From positions 2,481,192 to 2,545,191 of the forward strand of contig NZ_CP009056.1 in the NCBI RefSeq assembly GCF_000807275.1: a stretch of 64,000 nt of DNA, read 5' to 3'. Numbering within the stretch: position 1 is the first letter of the stretch; each line of letters starts with the position of its first letter. The DNA is from Frischella perrara (lineage in GTDB: Bacteria; Pseudomonadota; Gammaproteobacteria; Enterobacterales; Orbaceae). Shown piece after piece: positions 7,194 through 17,023 of this stretch. The notes beneath the pieces were generated by a model. It made no database searches, was not told the origin of the DNA, and worked only from the letters and a program-made list of their open reading frames with translations. The translations under genes were made by a program, and so were the position numbers.

Positions 7194-9883
7194 ATCTCTG
7201 ATTCATCCGTTAATTGAGTTCCATACCGTTCAAACCAATCACGTGTAACCTCCCATCGAACTTCTGATCCGGCATGGTTAGAAGGTGGAATAGAAATAAC
7301 CCAACCTAAAACTGTCGTTTTATGTAAACCATTTTTATTTACAGCATTAACTATATGAAAAATAATAGATGGCTTATTTCGTTTTCTTCTATATATTTTA
7401 TCTGCGGGTGGTTTTCCATTAAATTTTTCGTTTATTTCTTCTATTTCTTCTTTAGTAAGACCTAAGGCTTCAATACCTTTATCTGTAAGTCTACTGTTTG
7501 CATTTAATCTCAATTCATTTTTATTATTAGCATTTTTACGTATATCTACAACAGTACGATTTACGCGAATAAACTGTCTCCCATTCTTATCAATCCAGTT
7601 TCTTTCTTCACTAGACTTTTTCAGTTGAAAAACAAAGACATCCCATAATTTAGCATCATTATCAGCTAAGACATTTAAAAAAGGAATAAACTGAGAATTA
7701 TCAGCCCAAAAACCACAACTAGGGTGATTTGTAAGTTTTTCGAGACAATCTATGACTATATCTGCAGAGATATTTAAAAAGTGCAAATGTTGTTTTTGAC
7801 TATCTGGTATATCTTCTGGATTTCTCTCTTTAGCAGCTATTTGTTGAATAAAGTCAGAGAAAATATCTAAGTTTTTTTGAATGATTTCCGGTCTAGAATC
7901 GACACAATCCGTTTCAAGCAATTTGTCATCAAATCGTAATCGAGTAACAATTCTAGTAGACGTTTTCATTTTATTTACAGCTGTGACCATTAATGCATCA
8001 GGTGAAGCTCGAACTCTTAATCCAAATTGTCTAGGCGTCATTTTCTTTTTCTTCATTTCAGCAATTTGTCTTCGCAAATCTTCTGTTGCTTCTAATATAT
8101 GAAAATACCAATCTAACGATTCAGAAGTTAACCACAATTTTAGTAAATCTTTATAACCTTCTCTATAGCCGTACCAACGTCCCATTTGCATTAAACTATC
8201 ATACATAACTGAACGTCTGTAAAAGTAACTAACTACTAATCCTTCTAATGTCAATCCTCGACTTAATTTCGAACCGCCAATAATAATTTGTTTTTTAGGT
8301 CCATACTGATCATACTTAAGTGTGTTTCCAGATTTACTATGAATTGTAATAACTTTAGGTTCTTCCATTGTTGATAATGCTTGGCAAACCTCTTTCCAAG
8401 ATTCGTTTATTGTGCCTGCATAATTTTCATTCCATAAAGCATAAAGATCTGCCATAGTGTTGGATACCTGTTCACAATTATTGTGATTAGAATATAGTGT
8501 TATAGCATTCCAATATTCATCAAGGCAATTTTTAATGAATGGTTCTAAATCAGACTGTACCGCAGTTAATCTAGACATATTGATTAACATAGAATCATAA
8601 TCATTATTTGTAATCAAAAGTTTTTTTCTTCGAAGATCCTTAACCGCACAAGCTAATAAAAAAACGCCAATAGCATTTATTAAAGACTTTGGTATAGATG
8701 TAATAGACACACCTGTTTTATGAACTAGAGGCAGATGGTTTTCTGCATCATCAATAATGTTACAAATACGATTACTAGGATCTTCATTAAAAAAATATGA
8801 AGCTCCATGATAAGAAGATGAAGCATTTAATGCCACAATAAAATCTTTTGGAAACAAGTCTTCTGTATCAGCGATATCTCCATCAGAGTCAGGATCGATG
8901 AAAATATTAGCAAATGGTGTTGCAGTGTATGCCACATAACTAACTTTTTGTCCGGTATTTATTACTTCTCTAATTAATCGATTGATTTTTTTAGGATCTT
9001 CTTCTGGATTACCTGTATTGACAGAAGCATTATCGGCTTCATCATCTATAATTAAAATAGGTTGTTCTATATAACCATTTTTTGCGTTTATTTCTGATTT
9101 TAACCATTTTAATAAGTAATTTAGCTTATGTGTATTTTTTTTTGTGACAACTAAAATCAGATCATTAATCACCGCGATACTATTGCGCGGAGTTTTCTCT
9201 ATGTCATTTTGTTGGTCTGTTAAACAATAAGGTAATCGCGGGTTTTCCAAAAGCCCTACACCAATATATTTAGTTTCCCGGTCTCTTGTTGCTCGACCTG
9301 CTATTGATATGCTGCCAACAAAATCTTTGTCCAATCTTTCCTGTGTTTGGCTTCTTAAATCTTCAACAGTTCCAGTTAAAATAATAATTAATTTATATCC
9401 GATATCAGCTGCTTTATTAATTAATGCAGTATAGTTATTTGTTTTTCCTGATTGAACATCGCCAACCACCATTCCTTTAACGTGATAAGCCGTTTTAGAC
9501 TTAGGATCACCTAATCGAGCTAAAATTTCATCGGTATCTGAATCAGTTCTTTTTAAAATATTTCTCGGTAAATCTTTACTTTTTGCATAACTAGAATATC
9601 TATTCCAATAGTACCAATCTGTTTCTTCCTTTCTTCTTTCTGTGAACCAATCCTCTTCAATATCATTATCAGTAAGAATAATGGCCTCACCAATAGTAAC
9701 ATTAAATTTCTCGCGGAAGCGTTTCTCTATTACCTTTAGATCCCCCTGCATAATACTAGGCATACTTAAACATTTTTGTAATTGCTCGTTAAGCCAACTA
9801 CTTGTTATCTCTTGCTCACTCTTATAGGCTTCTTCTTCTAAAGCTCCTAGAACCATTTTGATTATTTGTTCTTTTGAGTACAT
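7190..9883 (-). CDS. Z1 domain superfamily II helicase-like ATPase
   Basis: An 897-residue protein. Walker A is GDVQSGKT at residues 141-148, Walker B is ILIIDDEAD, motif III is YTATPFAN, and a C-terminal motif VI-like segment reads QMGRWYGYR, preceded by GGSKLSRGLTLEG. These mark the Z1 family of superfamily II helicases, which occurs with MORC/MutL-like ATPases, cytosine methylases and PD-(D/E)XK proteins in predicted restriction systems. It probably translocates on DNA or remodels it for the nuclease. It starts 6 nt after the stop of the ATPase gene and overlaps the next gene by 4 bp. Confidence 0.9.
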   Translation of the reverse strand: MYSKEQIIKMVLGALEEEAYKSEQEITSSWLNEQLQKCLSMPSIMQGDLKVIEKRFREKFNVTIGEAIILTDNDIEEDWFTERRKEETDWYYWNRYSSYAKSKDLPRNILKRTDSDTDEILARLGDPKSKTAYHVKGMVVGDVQSGKTNNYTALINKAADIGYKLIIILTGTVEDLRSQTQERLDKDFVGSISIAGRATRDRETKYIGVGLLENPRLPYCLTDQQNDIEKTPRNSIAVINDLILVVTKKNTHKLNYLLKWLKSEINAKNGYIEQPILIIDDEADNASVNTGNPEEDPKKINRLIREVINTGQKVSYVAYTATPFANIFIDPDSDGDIADTEDLFPKDFIVALNASSSYHGASYFFNEDPSNRICNIIDDAENHLPLVHKTGVSITSIPKSLINAIGVFLLACAVKDLRRKKLLITNNDYDSMLINMSRLTAVQSDLEPFIKNCLDEYWNAITLYSNHNNCEQVSNTMADLYALWNENYAGTINESWKEVCQALSTMEEPKVITIHSKSGNTLKYDQYGPKKQIIIGGSKLSRGLTLEGLVVSYFYRRSVMYDSLMQMGRWYGYREGYKDLLKLWLTSESLDWYFHILEATEDLRRQIAEMKKKKMTPRQFGLRVRASPDALMVTAVNKMKTSTRIVTRLRFDDKLLETDCVDSRPEIIQKNLDIFSDFIQQIAAKERNPEDIPDSQKQHLHFLNISADIVIDCLEKLTNHPSCGFWADNSQFIPFLNVLADNDAKLWDVFVFQLKKSSEERNWIDKNGRQFIRVNRTVVDIRKNANNKNELRLNANSRLTDKGIEALGLTKEEIEEINEKFNGKPPADKIYRRKRNKPSIIFHIVNAVNKNGLHKTTVLGWVISIPPSNHAGSEVRWEVTRDWFERYGTQLTDESEI

Positions 9884-9889
9884 ATCTCA

Positions 9890-11365
9890 CTATCCTTCTA
9901 CACTTTTAATTAAGTGCTCTATTTCTTCTCGAGTTAAAGAAAAATTACTATCACCTAATAGAACTTTAGAAATAGAGTCAGCTGAAAATCCGGCGATTAA
10001 AAGTTCTTGAATTAATTTTTTAATCATCTGATTTGAATCTTCAGTTTCCTGAACTAATTTTATATTTAGTGCCGCAACATCATTTTTTAGTAATTCAAGG
10101 GGTAATGCTTGTTCAATAAGTGTTAATAATGCAGATTTAATCTCAGAGGACTCAATACAGTTTATCATTTCAGCTAACAAGGAATGGGTTCTATTAATTT
10201 TATAAACAATATATTGTTTATCCCTGTCAAATACACGTTGCCAAATGGGATCAGTATCTAATACTTGCATTTTAGCTCGACATGTAAATGTATTAGATGA
10301 CTTAGCTGAACACTGAAAAACAATACGTTTTAATTGCTCTCGTAATAACGCTGGCAATTCAACCCGGGATTTTTTAACATCCAAACACCAAAGATGGTCT
10401 GCGTCATTATTAAATTCTACTGATATTCGAGCTAATTTATTTGCTTCTGAAGCTTTAGCAAGTTTTTGCCATCCACCTGCAACAATTAATCTTCCAGCGC
10501 GATAAATATAAATGCCTTGACCAAGATGATGCTCACCTTTATTCGATACTCTGTTAGAAAAAGCATAGCTCATCTTAGATGGATGAGGTAAAACATAAGC
10601 CTTAACTTGAATAGTGCACTTTCCAATGTTTAGCGCTTGTTCAGACAATAAAGTTGAAGCTAACTGTTCTGGTTCGGGATTAATAGCAAAAGGATCCATT
10701 CCTTTTATAACTTTATTATTAAGAAGTATACTAACTTTTTGCGAAACATTATCATTATTAATAAAACGATGAAAAATAAGCGATAGATGATCAATAAGAT
10801 TTACGATACGTCGTTCATAGTCACGATCATTCTTAATAGAAGTCGGATCAATCGCTCTATCGAAACAGCTCCAAATAACAGCAGTGCCTGTTACAGATGA
10901 GAAAGAAATATCATTTAAATAGGCTTCACAAACATCATAAGGAATAATTTGAGCCAACCATTGATTAGTTTTTTCAACAAGATCTAAATCCCAACATATT
11001 CCATACCAATTATCATTTACATTAGTTCTGCTAATTAATATGAGCTTTTTACATTGGGAAAAAGAAGCTGTTTTTAACCCCATCCCAAATCGACCAAGAT
11101 CACTTTTATCTCTTATCTGATTAGGACTAATAGCACCTAATTGCATTGCTTTTTGGACTGTTTCAGGCAACATTCCAATGCCATCATCCATAACAGCTAA
11201 AATAGGATTACCATTACGCCATTGTGTAAAAATATTTATTGATTTAGCATGTGCAGAAATAGAATTATCAACTAAATCTGCAATAGCTGACTCAAGAGAG
11301 TAACCCACACTTCTCAAACTTTGTATAAAAGAACTTGCAATAGGAGGAAGAGAAACAATTTCCAT
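9890..11365 (-). CDS. MORC/MutL-like GHKL ATPase
   Basis: A 491-residue protein whose N-terminus is a Bergerat-fold (GHKL) ATPase: N-box ESAIADLVDNSISA near residues 26-39 with the catalytic Glu and Asn, DDGIGM at 60-65, and GRFGMGLKTAS near residue 91. This is the prokaryotic MORC-type ATPase described in restriction operons. The remainder probably holds the S5-like transducer domain and dimer interfaces. It is the first gene of the minus-strand operon, and the operon promoter should lie in the AT-rich 11366-11724 interval. It probably clamps DNA and loads the Z1 helicase and nuclease. Confidence 0.88.
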   Translation of the reverse strand: MEIVSLPPIASSFIQSLRSVGYSLESAIADLVDNSISAHAKSINIFTQWRNGNPILAVMDDGIGMLPETVQKAMQLGAISPNQIRDKSDLGRFGMGLKTASFSQCKKLILISRTNVNDNWYGICWDLDLVEKTNQWLAQIIPYDVCEAYLNDISFSSVTGTAVIWSCFDRAIDPTSIKNDRDYERRIVNLIDHLSLIFHRFINNDNVSQKVSILLNNKVIKGMDPFAINPEPEQLASTLLSEQALNIGKCTIQVKAYVLPHPSKMSYAFSNRVSNKGEHHLGQGIYIYRAGRLIVAGGWQKLAKASEANKLARISVEFNNDADHLWCLDVKKSRVELPALLREQLKRIVFQCSAKSSNTFTCRAKMQVLDTDPIWQRVFDRDKQYIVYKINRTHSLLAEMINCIESSEIKSALLTLIEQALPLELLKNDVAALNIKLVQETEDSNQMIKKLIQELLIAGFSADSISKVLLGDSNFSLTREEIEHLIKSVEG

Positions 11366-11724
11366 GCTTTAAATATTCCTCTCATTATTAATATTATTTT
11401 TATGAGTATTTATTTTTTTAATGTAGAGAAAAGTATTATACATTGTTAAGGATATATTTCTTTATTTATTTCAAAAATACAAGAAAACCAATTTATCTTA
11501 TAGTAATTTTGTACCCTAAACTCAAAATTGATTAGGAATTAATTGTTCTAAAAATGATAATATTATTATCGTTTTTAATTATGCATTTTTTATAGAATTG
11601 TTATTAAAAAATATTTAAAAGTTACATAATATAGATAATATTTTTGCTCATTAGATATAGTTTAATAGTTAATACAAATAAAATATATTCCTCCCCTATA
11701 TGTGTTCAAGAAAGGATTAAAAAA
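11366..11724. other. AT-rich intergenic region
   Basis: This stretch separates the MORC operon from a decayed region. It is extremely AT-rich and must hold the promoter of the minus-strand restriction operon. I see no repeat, RNA gene or long open frame in it. Confidence 0.6.
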
Positions 11725-11779
11725 ATGAAAAATAAAATCGCAAGTATCATCGCTTTTATTTGTTTAGGTATGATTAGCA
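11725..11779 (+). pseudogene. 5' fragment of the small exported protein gene
   Basis: The first 18 codons, encoding MKNKIASIIAFICLGMIS, are identical at the DNA level to the signal-peptide region of the intact gene at 13668. Identity stops abruptly just after the GATTAGC that ends the fragment, where a different coding remnant begins. This is a recombination junction, and the fragment is not functional. Confidence 0.85.
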
Positions 11780-12191
11780 ATATTAACATCTGCAATTAAT
11801 GGTTATCAAAATAAAATTCTTACAGCCGCCGAAGTTATTGAAGAATTAATTAAGTTGGCTAAAACAATTAAAAACTCAGATAATTTAGCCAAAGAGCTCA
11901 ATCTTACTGTTCATGAATATGCTTTTTATTCTGCTGTAGCGGAAAATAATAGTGCTTGAGAATTAATGAGAAAAGAAAAGTTACGTGAGTTAGCTGTTGT
12001 ATTGACTGAAGCCATTCGTGGTTCTGAATCGTTAGATTGGGCAAGTAAAGAATCTGCTCGAACAAAAATTCGTGTAACCGTTAAACGACTACTAAAAATA
12101 TGGTTATCCATCAGGTATGGCTTTATTTGCAAAAAAGGCAGTTCTTGCTAAGGCTAAAATACTTTCTAAAGAATTAGTAAAAGAATTATAA
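11779..12191 (+). pseudogene. Decayed C-terminus of a second type I restriction HsdR
   Basis: Translation gives LTSAINGYQNKILTAAEVIE then ELIKLAKTIK, an in-frame stop after AVAENNSA, then KLREL...LDWASKESARTKIRVTVKRLLK. A frameshift near 12102 leads into YGYPSGMALFAKKAVLAKA and a final LVKEL stop. This matches the C-terminal helical domain of EcoEI/DUF3387-type HsdR subunits (AAEVIEEL, WxxKESxRxKxRVxVKRLL, YGYP). At least one stop and one frameshift show decay. It is unrelated in sequence to the C-terminus of the hsdR at 18206, so a different type I system once stood here. Confidence 0.85.
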
Positions 12192-12223
12192 TATTTGAAT
12201 AAGGATATAATAGGATCGAATTT

Positions 12224-13336
12224 ATGGCTTACTATACCAACATATTTTCACCAGAAACGTACCAAGCGTTTACCCATTCAGATAAAACTATAGCAGGTTT
12301 TCTAATTCGGCAAGAAAGTTTAGCAAAGAAACTCAAGCCTAGAGATATTTTAATTTGTTATATTACACGTTTATCTAGATGGTGTGGGCTACTTGAAATT
12401 GCAGATGGTCCATACCAAGATAGCTCGCCTATCTTTTTAGATAAAGATGATCCTTATATAGTACGTTTTCACGTTCGAGTTAAAATTTGGTTACCATTAT
12501 CAACGACAATCCCAATTCATATTGATGAAATTTGGCAAAATCTCTCTTTTACAAAATCACACGATAAAAATAGTAATGCTTGGACAGGTTTATTACGTAA
12601 CAGTTTAAATAAATTTAATGAAAAAGATGGTAAATTGCTAAAAACTATTCTGTTAAAGCAGTCTAATAATACCATCACCTCTTACCCTTTAAGTGAAACC
12701 GAGCAAAAGAAATTAAAAATTCATACCGTTAATCGTACCGACAAAATTATAGAAGTTTCTGTTCCTGAAAATGATGATAGTTTAGAGGACAATCAACCAA
12801 ATCAAGATGTTCGTGAATCAATAAAAATGCAAGCTTTACTTGCCGAAATAGGTGCGTGTATGGGACTTAAAGTTTGGTTACCTAAATCTGATCGTAGTCG
12901 CGTTCTCAAAAAATGGAAAAAAGGAATAGATACTTTGTTAGATAGATTACCTCTTAATTACGATGAAACAACATTAAGTACCATTGAGCAAATTGATGTT
13001 ATTTGGTTAAAAGGACGATCAATTGTTCGGGCATTTGAAGTTGAACATACAACATCCGTTTATTCAGGTTTATTACGAATGGCCGATTTACTTGCACTTC
13101 AACCAAATATGAATATTAATTTGCACATTGTTGCCCCTGATAATCGTCAAGAAAAGGTATTCCAAGAAATTCAAAGACCTGTATTTTCTCTTTTAGAAAA
13201 AGGTCCTTTATCTGAAAGTTGTAGCTATATTTCTTATAGTAATTTGAAAGAACTCAGTAAACAAAAACATTTAGATCGAATGACGGATGCGGTGCTTGAT
13301 GATTATGCAGAATTGCTTCAAAGTAATATTTTATAG
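12224..13336 (+). CDS. Putative modification-dependent nuclease: EVE/PUA-like N-terminus plus PD-(D/E)XK-like C-terminus
   Basis: A 370-residue protein. The first 150 residues (YYTNIFSPETYQAF, KLKPRDILICYITRLSRWCGLLEI) resemble an EVE/PUA-like domain, which can read modified bases. After a charged linker, the C-terminal part has LLAEIGACMGLKVWLP, then IDVIWLKG and IVRAFEVEHTTSVYSGLLRM, a pattern like a restriction-type PD-(D/E)XK core with a non-canonical ExE-type active site. It stands alone, downstream of the fossil HsdR and preceded by a weak AGGA. Function is inferred; a DNA-binding regulator or inactive nuclease is possible. Confidence 0.6.
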   Translation: MAYYTNIFSPETYQAFTHSDKTIAGFLIRQESLAKKLKPRDILICYITRLSRWCGLLEIADGPYQDSSPIFLDKDDPYIVRFHVRVKIWLPLSTTIPIHIDEIWQNLSFTKSHDKNSNAWTGLLRNSLNKFNEKDGKLLKTILLKQSNNTITSYPLSETEQKKLKIHTVNRTDKIIEVSVPENDDSLEDNQPNQDVRESIKMQALLAEIGACMGLKVWLPKSDRSRVLKKWKKGIDTLLDRLPLNYDETTLSTIEQIDVIWLKGRSIVRAFEVEHTTSVYSGLLRMADLLALQPNMNINLHIVAPDNRQEKVFQEIQRPVFSLLEKGPLSESCSYISYSNLKELSKQKHLDRMTDAVLDDYAELLQSNIL

Positions 13337-13355
13337 AAAAGATAATACGTTTTAA

Positions 13356-13369
13356 CGGTTTATTAACCG
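13356..13369 (+). terminator. Weak hairpin downstream of the EVE-like gene
   Basis: CGGTT-TATT-AACCG forms a short 5-bp stem 20 nt after the stop codon and is followed by an AT-rich stretch without a real T-run. It may act as a weak terminator. A second hairpin, ACCGAGT/ACTCGGT, lies at 13449-13473 and is followed by a T-rich run only on the minus strand. Confidence 0.35.
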
Positions 13370-13667
13370 GATAAAATTTAGGAACACCGCCAATGAAAAA
13401 CATCTAAAATTAACTACAACTAATCCCCCCTAACACTCCCATAATAAAACCGAGTAAAAACAAATCACTCGGTTACCTGCAAAACATAATAAATATAATC
13501 AAATGGTTATCAACTTCAATATTCTCTATTCAATATTCTAAATACATCAAATTATAAATAACTTATTAGACCATAATTAACATATCATACTTGATTTCGC
13601 ATAAAGTACAGGCATAATTGTTTAGTGTATAAAATAGTATTACAGACGTGTGATAAGGATTGAGATA
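13370..13667. other. Intergenic region upstream of the exported protein gene
   Basis: An AT-rich spacer holding the ACCGAGT/ACTCGGT hairpin at 13449-13473 and the presumed promoter of the exported protein. I see no other gene or repeat. Confidence 0.5.
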
Positions 13668-14123
13668 ATGAAAAATAAAATCGCAAGTATCATCGCTTTT
13701 ATTTGTTTAGGTATGATTAGCACAGCCAGTGCATATGAAATTGTTTGTCCGTCTGAAATCGAAGTTAAATACAACGAACCGGAAATTAAAGACATGCCTG
13801 ACGGATGGGAAATGTCTTACAAAAAAAACCTCATTCATTTTCTTGATGGTATGGACGTTTATTATGATAAACCTATCTATTTAGGTATTTTAAAGCCAGA
13901 GCCAGGAATCATTAACGGCAATAGATATGAATCCACATGGACGCTTGGTTCGATCTATGATAAGAAAGATAGTTATGTTAGTTGCTCTTATTCTGGAATC
14001 TACTTAATAAAAAAAATTGACCCTTCCATGGAAAGCTGTTGGAGTATTGAATCTAAAAATGAATTTGGATATCCACAATTTAAACTTGTTTGCAGCACAG
14101 AAGAATTAGAAATGATTGAATAG
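13668..14123 (+). CDS. Small exported protein, STY0301-like
   Basis: From the ATG at 13668, preceded by AAGG, the product is 151 residues; an in-frame GTG at 13650 is less likely. It begins with a clear signal peptide (KNK, then hydrophobic IASIIAFICLGMIS, cleavage near TASA-YE), so it is periplasmic. The mature part has four cysteines (IVCPSE, VSCSY, ESCWS, LVCST), probably forming disulfides, and resembles the STY0301 family of unknown function. Fragments of the gene occur at 11725-11779 (5' end) and 30921-31011 (3' end and flank), so it has been a repeated recombination site. Confidence 0.7.
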   Translation: MKNKIASIIAFICLGMISTASAYEIVCPSEIEVKYNEPEIKDMPDGWEMSYKKNLIHFLDGMDVYYDKPIYLGILKPEPGIINGNRYESTWTLGSIYDKKDSYVSCSYSGIYLIKKIDPSMESCWSIESKNEFGYPQFKLVCSTEELEMIE

Positions 14124-14443
14124 TTTTCTTGATTACACAACGGAAAACTTCATATTTTTCAACTAAAGATGTTATGGATGATCTTATTTCATAAGAGAAC
14201 CGATGTAAGTACCAAAATAAGGTTAAGTATGATTTATGCAGAATAAATCTTTATTATAAATTCTAAAATTATTAAAAAACATAAATTACTTTTTATAACA
14301 CTAAAATTGAAAAACCTTTCATTAAGTAACTGATTATTAACAATGCTTTATAACTTAACCTAGCTAAAAATATAACATAACGTTATGGCAACAATTATTT
14401 ATTAATTTTTAATGCCAAAAATCGATTGAAGAGGTAGTAAGCA
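14124..14443. promoter_or_regulatory. hsdM upstream region with 12-bp palindrome
   Basis: This AT-rich spacer carries the type I operon promoter. CATAACGTTATG at 14376-14387 is a perfect 12-bp palindrome 56 bp upstream of hsdM and is a candidate operator. The first 50 bases are repeated at about 30960-31011. Confidence 0.45.
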
Positions 14444-17023
14444 GTGATAACGTCGGAAGAGATAAAAAATAGATTATGGGATGGTGCCAATGAACTTCGT
14501 GGATCAATGGATGCTAGTCGATATAAAGATTATATGTTAGGTTTGATGTTTTATAAGTTTTTAAGTGATAAAACATTAGCCACATTCAAAGGCATGTATA
14601 CCAAAGATGAAATAAGTGAATCAGATTTAATTACTGCTTTTGAAGATGCAATGAGAAGTAACGGCGATCTACTTGAAGCATCTTTCCAAAAACTACTTGG
14701 TTATTATGTATTACCACAATATCTTTACCAAAAATGGATAAAAGATATTAATAATGGTGATTTTGAAGTCCAAAAAGTAATCGACAGTTTAAACTATTTC
14801 GAACGTTCAATTTCCGCATCACCAGATGCCGATGATTTTAAAAACCTATTTTCTGGCTCCACATTAGATCTTACTGATACAGCACTGGGTAGCAATTTAA
14901 ATGAACGAAGCAAAAATATTAAAGCCCTGATTTTATTATTTGCTGATCTAGATATGATCGCATTACAGAAAGGTGACGTACTCGGGGATGCATACGAATA
15001 TCTAATTGGTCAGTTTGCTATGGAGTCAGGCAAAAAAGCTGGCGAGTTCTATACGCCTCGCCAAGTTAGCGAAATTATGGCACAAATAGCAGCTAAAACA
15101 TCTAATATTCGCTCTATTTATGATCCAACCGTTGGTTCTGGTTCTCTACTACTAACAGTAAAAAAACATTTAACTAGAGAAATACAAGAAGCACTCACCT
15201 ATTATGGTCAAGAAAAAAATACAGCTACCTATAATCTTGCTCGTATGAATTTATTACTGCATGAAGTTAAACCAAATAAAATGACCATCAAAAATGGTGA
15301 TACATTATCCCATGACTGGCCAGAAGATCCATCTCGTCCGAATGAAGGCGTACTATTTGATGCCGTGGTAATGAACCCTCCCTACTCTGCCAAAAATTGG
15401 AATCGAGCGGGACTGAAAGTAAGTGATCCACGTTTCGTTGTGGCCGGTGTATTACCCCCTGATTCAAAAGGTGATTTTGCTTTTTTATTACATGGACTAT
15501 TCCACCTTGGGCAAACAGGTACAATGACCATTGTATTGCCGCACGGTGTTCTATTCCGAGGTGCAGCAGAAGGGGAAATCCGCAAACGACTACTTGAGAA
15601 AAATTATATTGATACTGTTATTGGTCTACCAAGCAACTTATTCACCAATACGGGTATCCCTGTTGTTATATTGGTATTAAAGAAAAATCGGCAACTAGGT
15701 GAACCGATTTTAATTATTGATGCATCAAACCAATTTATTAAAGTTGGTAAGCAAAATGTTCTTCAAGAAAAAGATATTGCCAAAATTGTTGATACTTATG
15801 TAAATCGTAGTGAAGAAAAAGGGTATAGCCATTTAGCTGACCGCCAAGAGATTATTGAAAATGAATATAATCTCAATATTCCTCGTTATATCGAAACGAT
15901 TGATAATGAAATTGCTCATGATGTTGATGGTCATTTACTTGGTGGGATTCCACAACATAATATTAATAATTTAACAGTGATACAGTCTATAACCCCCGAT
16001 CTATTACAGGCAGCCTTACAACCGTTACGACCTAACTATGTTAAATTAAATTGTGAAATTGCTGAATTAAGTGACAAGATTTTAAATGATCCGCGGCTAG
16101 TCAATCTATCCGCTAAATTAGCCCAGCAAGCACAAGCATACATTAATAAATATTGGCCTCAAATTATTACTATCAATGATCAAGATAAAATTCATGATTT
16201 AATGGAAGCGATGTTAGCGGAAATTAAAACGCTATTAACGAATTTCAATCATATTGATATTTATGATGGCTACCAGATTATTGCCGAAATCTGGCAGAAT
16301 GCACTACTTCATGATAGTGAAATTATAGCTTTAAGTGATTTTTACACCGCCGGCCGTAGCCGAGTACCTAATATGATAACTAAAGGTACTGGAGATAAAA
16401 AACGTGAAGTACAAGATGGTTTTATTGGTAGCATTGTACCAAATGAATTAATTGCCACTGAACTTTATGCCGAAGAATTAGCAAAAATTGAACATAATAA
16501 AAATCAAATTCAAATGCTTGAAGGTGAGCTTAGCGAACTAATTGAAGCCAGTAAGGAAGAAGATAGCGCTGAGTACGAAGCACTTTACGAATCATTGAAA
16601 AAGAATGATGACGATGAACCACTTGATGCGTTTGATAATAAAAAACTAAAAGAAGAGCTAAAAAATACGCCAAAAGACAGTGAGCAATATAAATTACTTA
16701 AAAAAGCCGATAAATTGATCAGTGAAAAAGCCTCTTTAAGCAAAAAAGTAAAAGCAGTTGAATTAGCACTAAAAGATGAAATACAAGAACGGATTATAAA
16801 TTTAACCGATCAAGAAATCGATTCCCTAATGTATAAAAAATGGTTTGCCAATACAACCACATTATTGAGTGAACTGATTGAAAAACCGATAAAGGCTGAA
16901 TTAAAAATCTTACAAATGTTAAACGAACGTTATCAAGATACCTTAACTTCAATTGATGATGAAATAAAGCAACTTGAAGATGAGCTACAAGCCATGATGC
17001 AAGAATTGGTGGTAACCGAATGA
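14444..17023 (+). CDS. hsdM: Type I restriction-modification methyltransferase subunit HsdM, long form
   Basis: An 859-residue adenine-N6 methyltransferase subunit. The N-terminal helical domain (RLWDGANELRGSMDASRYK) is followed by motif I YDPTVGSGSL near residue 226 and motif IV NPPY at 311-314. The chain is about 340 residues longer than the usual HsdM; the extra C-terminus is rich in Glu/Lys, with heptad-like stretches near 680-790 and 830-850 that suggest coiled coil. The GTG start at 14444 follows GAGGT. The stop overlaps hsdS by 4 bp. Together with HsdS it should methylate host DNA even without a working HsdR. Confidence 0.93.
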   Translation: MITSEEIKNRLWDGANELRGSMDASRYKDYMLGLMFYKFLSDKTLATFKGMYTKDEISESDLITAFEDAMRSNGDLLEASFQKLLGYYVLPQYLYQKWIKDINNGDFEVQKVIDSLNYFERSISASPDADDFKNLFSGSTLDLTDTALGSNLNERSKNIKALILLFADLDMIALQKGDVLGDAYEYLIGQFAMESGKKAGEFYTPRQVSEIMAQIAAKTSNIRSIYDPTVGSGSLLLTVKKHLTREIQEALTYYGQEKNTATYNLARMNLLLHEVKPNKMTIKNGDTLSHDWPEDPSRPNEGVLFDAVVMNPPYSAKNWNRAGLKVSDPRFVVAGVLPPDSKGDFAFLLHGLFHLGQTGTMTIVLPHGVLFRGAAEGEIRKRLLEKNYIDTVIGLPSNLFTNTGIPVVILVLKKNRQLGEPILIIDASNQFIKVGKQNVLQEKDIAKIVDTYVNRSEEKGYSHLADRQEIIENEYNLNIPRYIETIDNEIAHDVDGHLLGGIPQHNINNLTVIQSITPDLLQAALQPLRPNYVKLNCEIAELSDKILNDPRLVNLSAKLAQQAQAYINKYWPQIITINDQDKIHDLMEAMLAEIKTLLTNFNHIDIYDGYQIIAEIWQNALLHDSEIIALSDFYTAGRSRVPNMITKGTGDKKREVQDGFIGSIVPNELIATELYAEELAKIEHNKNQIQMLEGELSELIEASKEEDSAEYEALYESLKKNDDDEPLDAFDNKKLKEELKNTPKDSEQYKLLKKADKLISEKASLSKKVKAVELALKDEIQERIINLTDQEIDSLMYKKWFANTTTLLSELIEKPIKAELKILQMLNERYQDTLTSIDDEIKQLEDELQAMMQELVVTE

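Noticed and set aside
11926..12151. Two short opposing open frames treated as genes
   Set aside because: They lie within the decayed HsdR C-terminus; the homology runs across the stop and frameshift on the plus strand.
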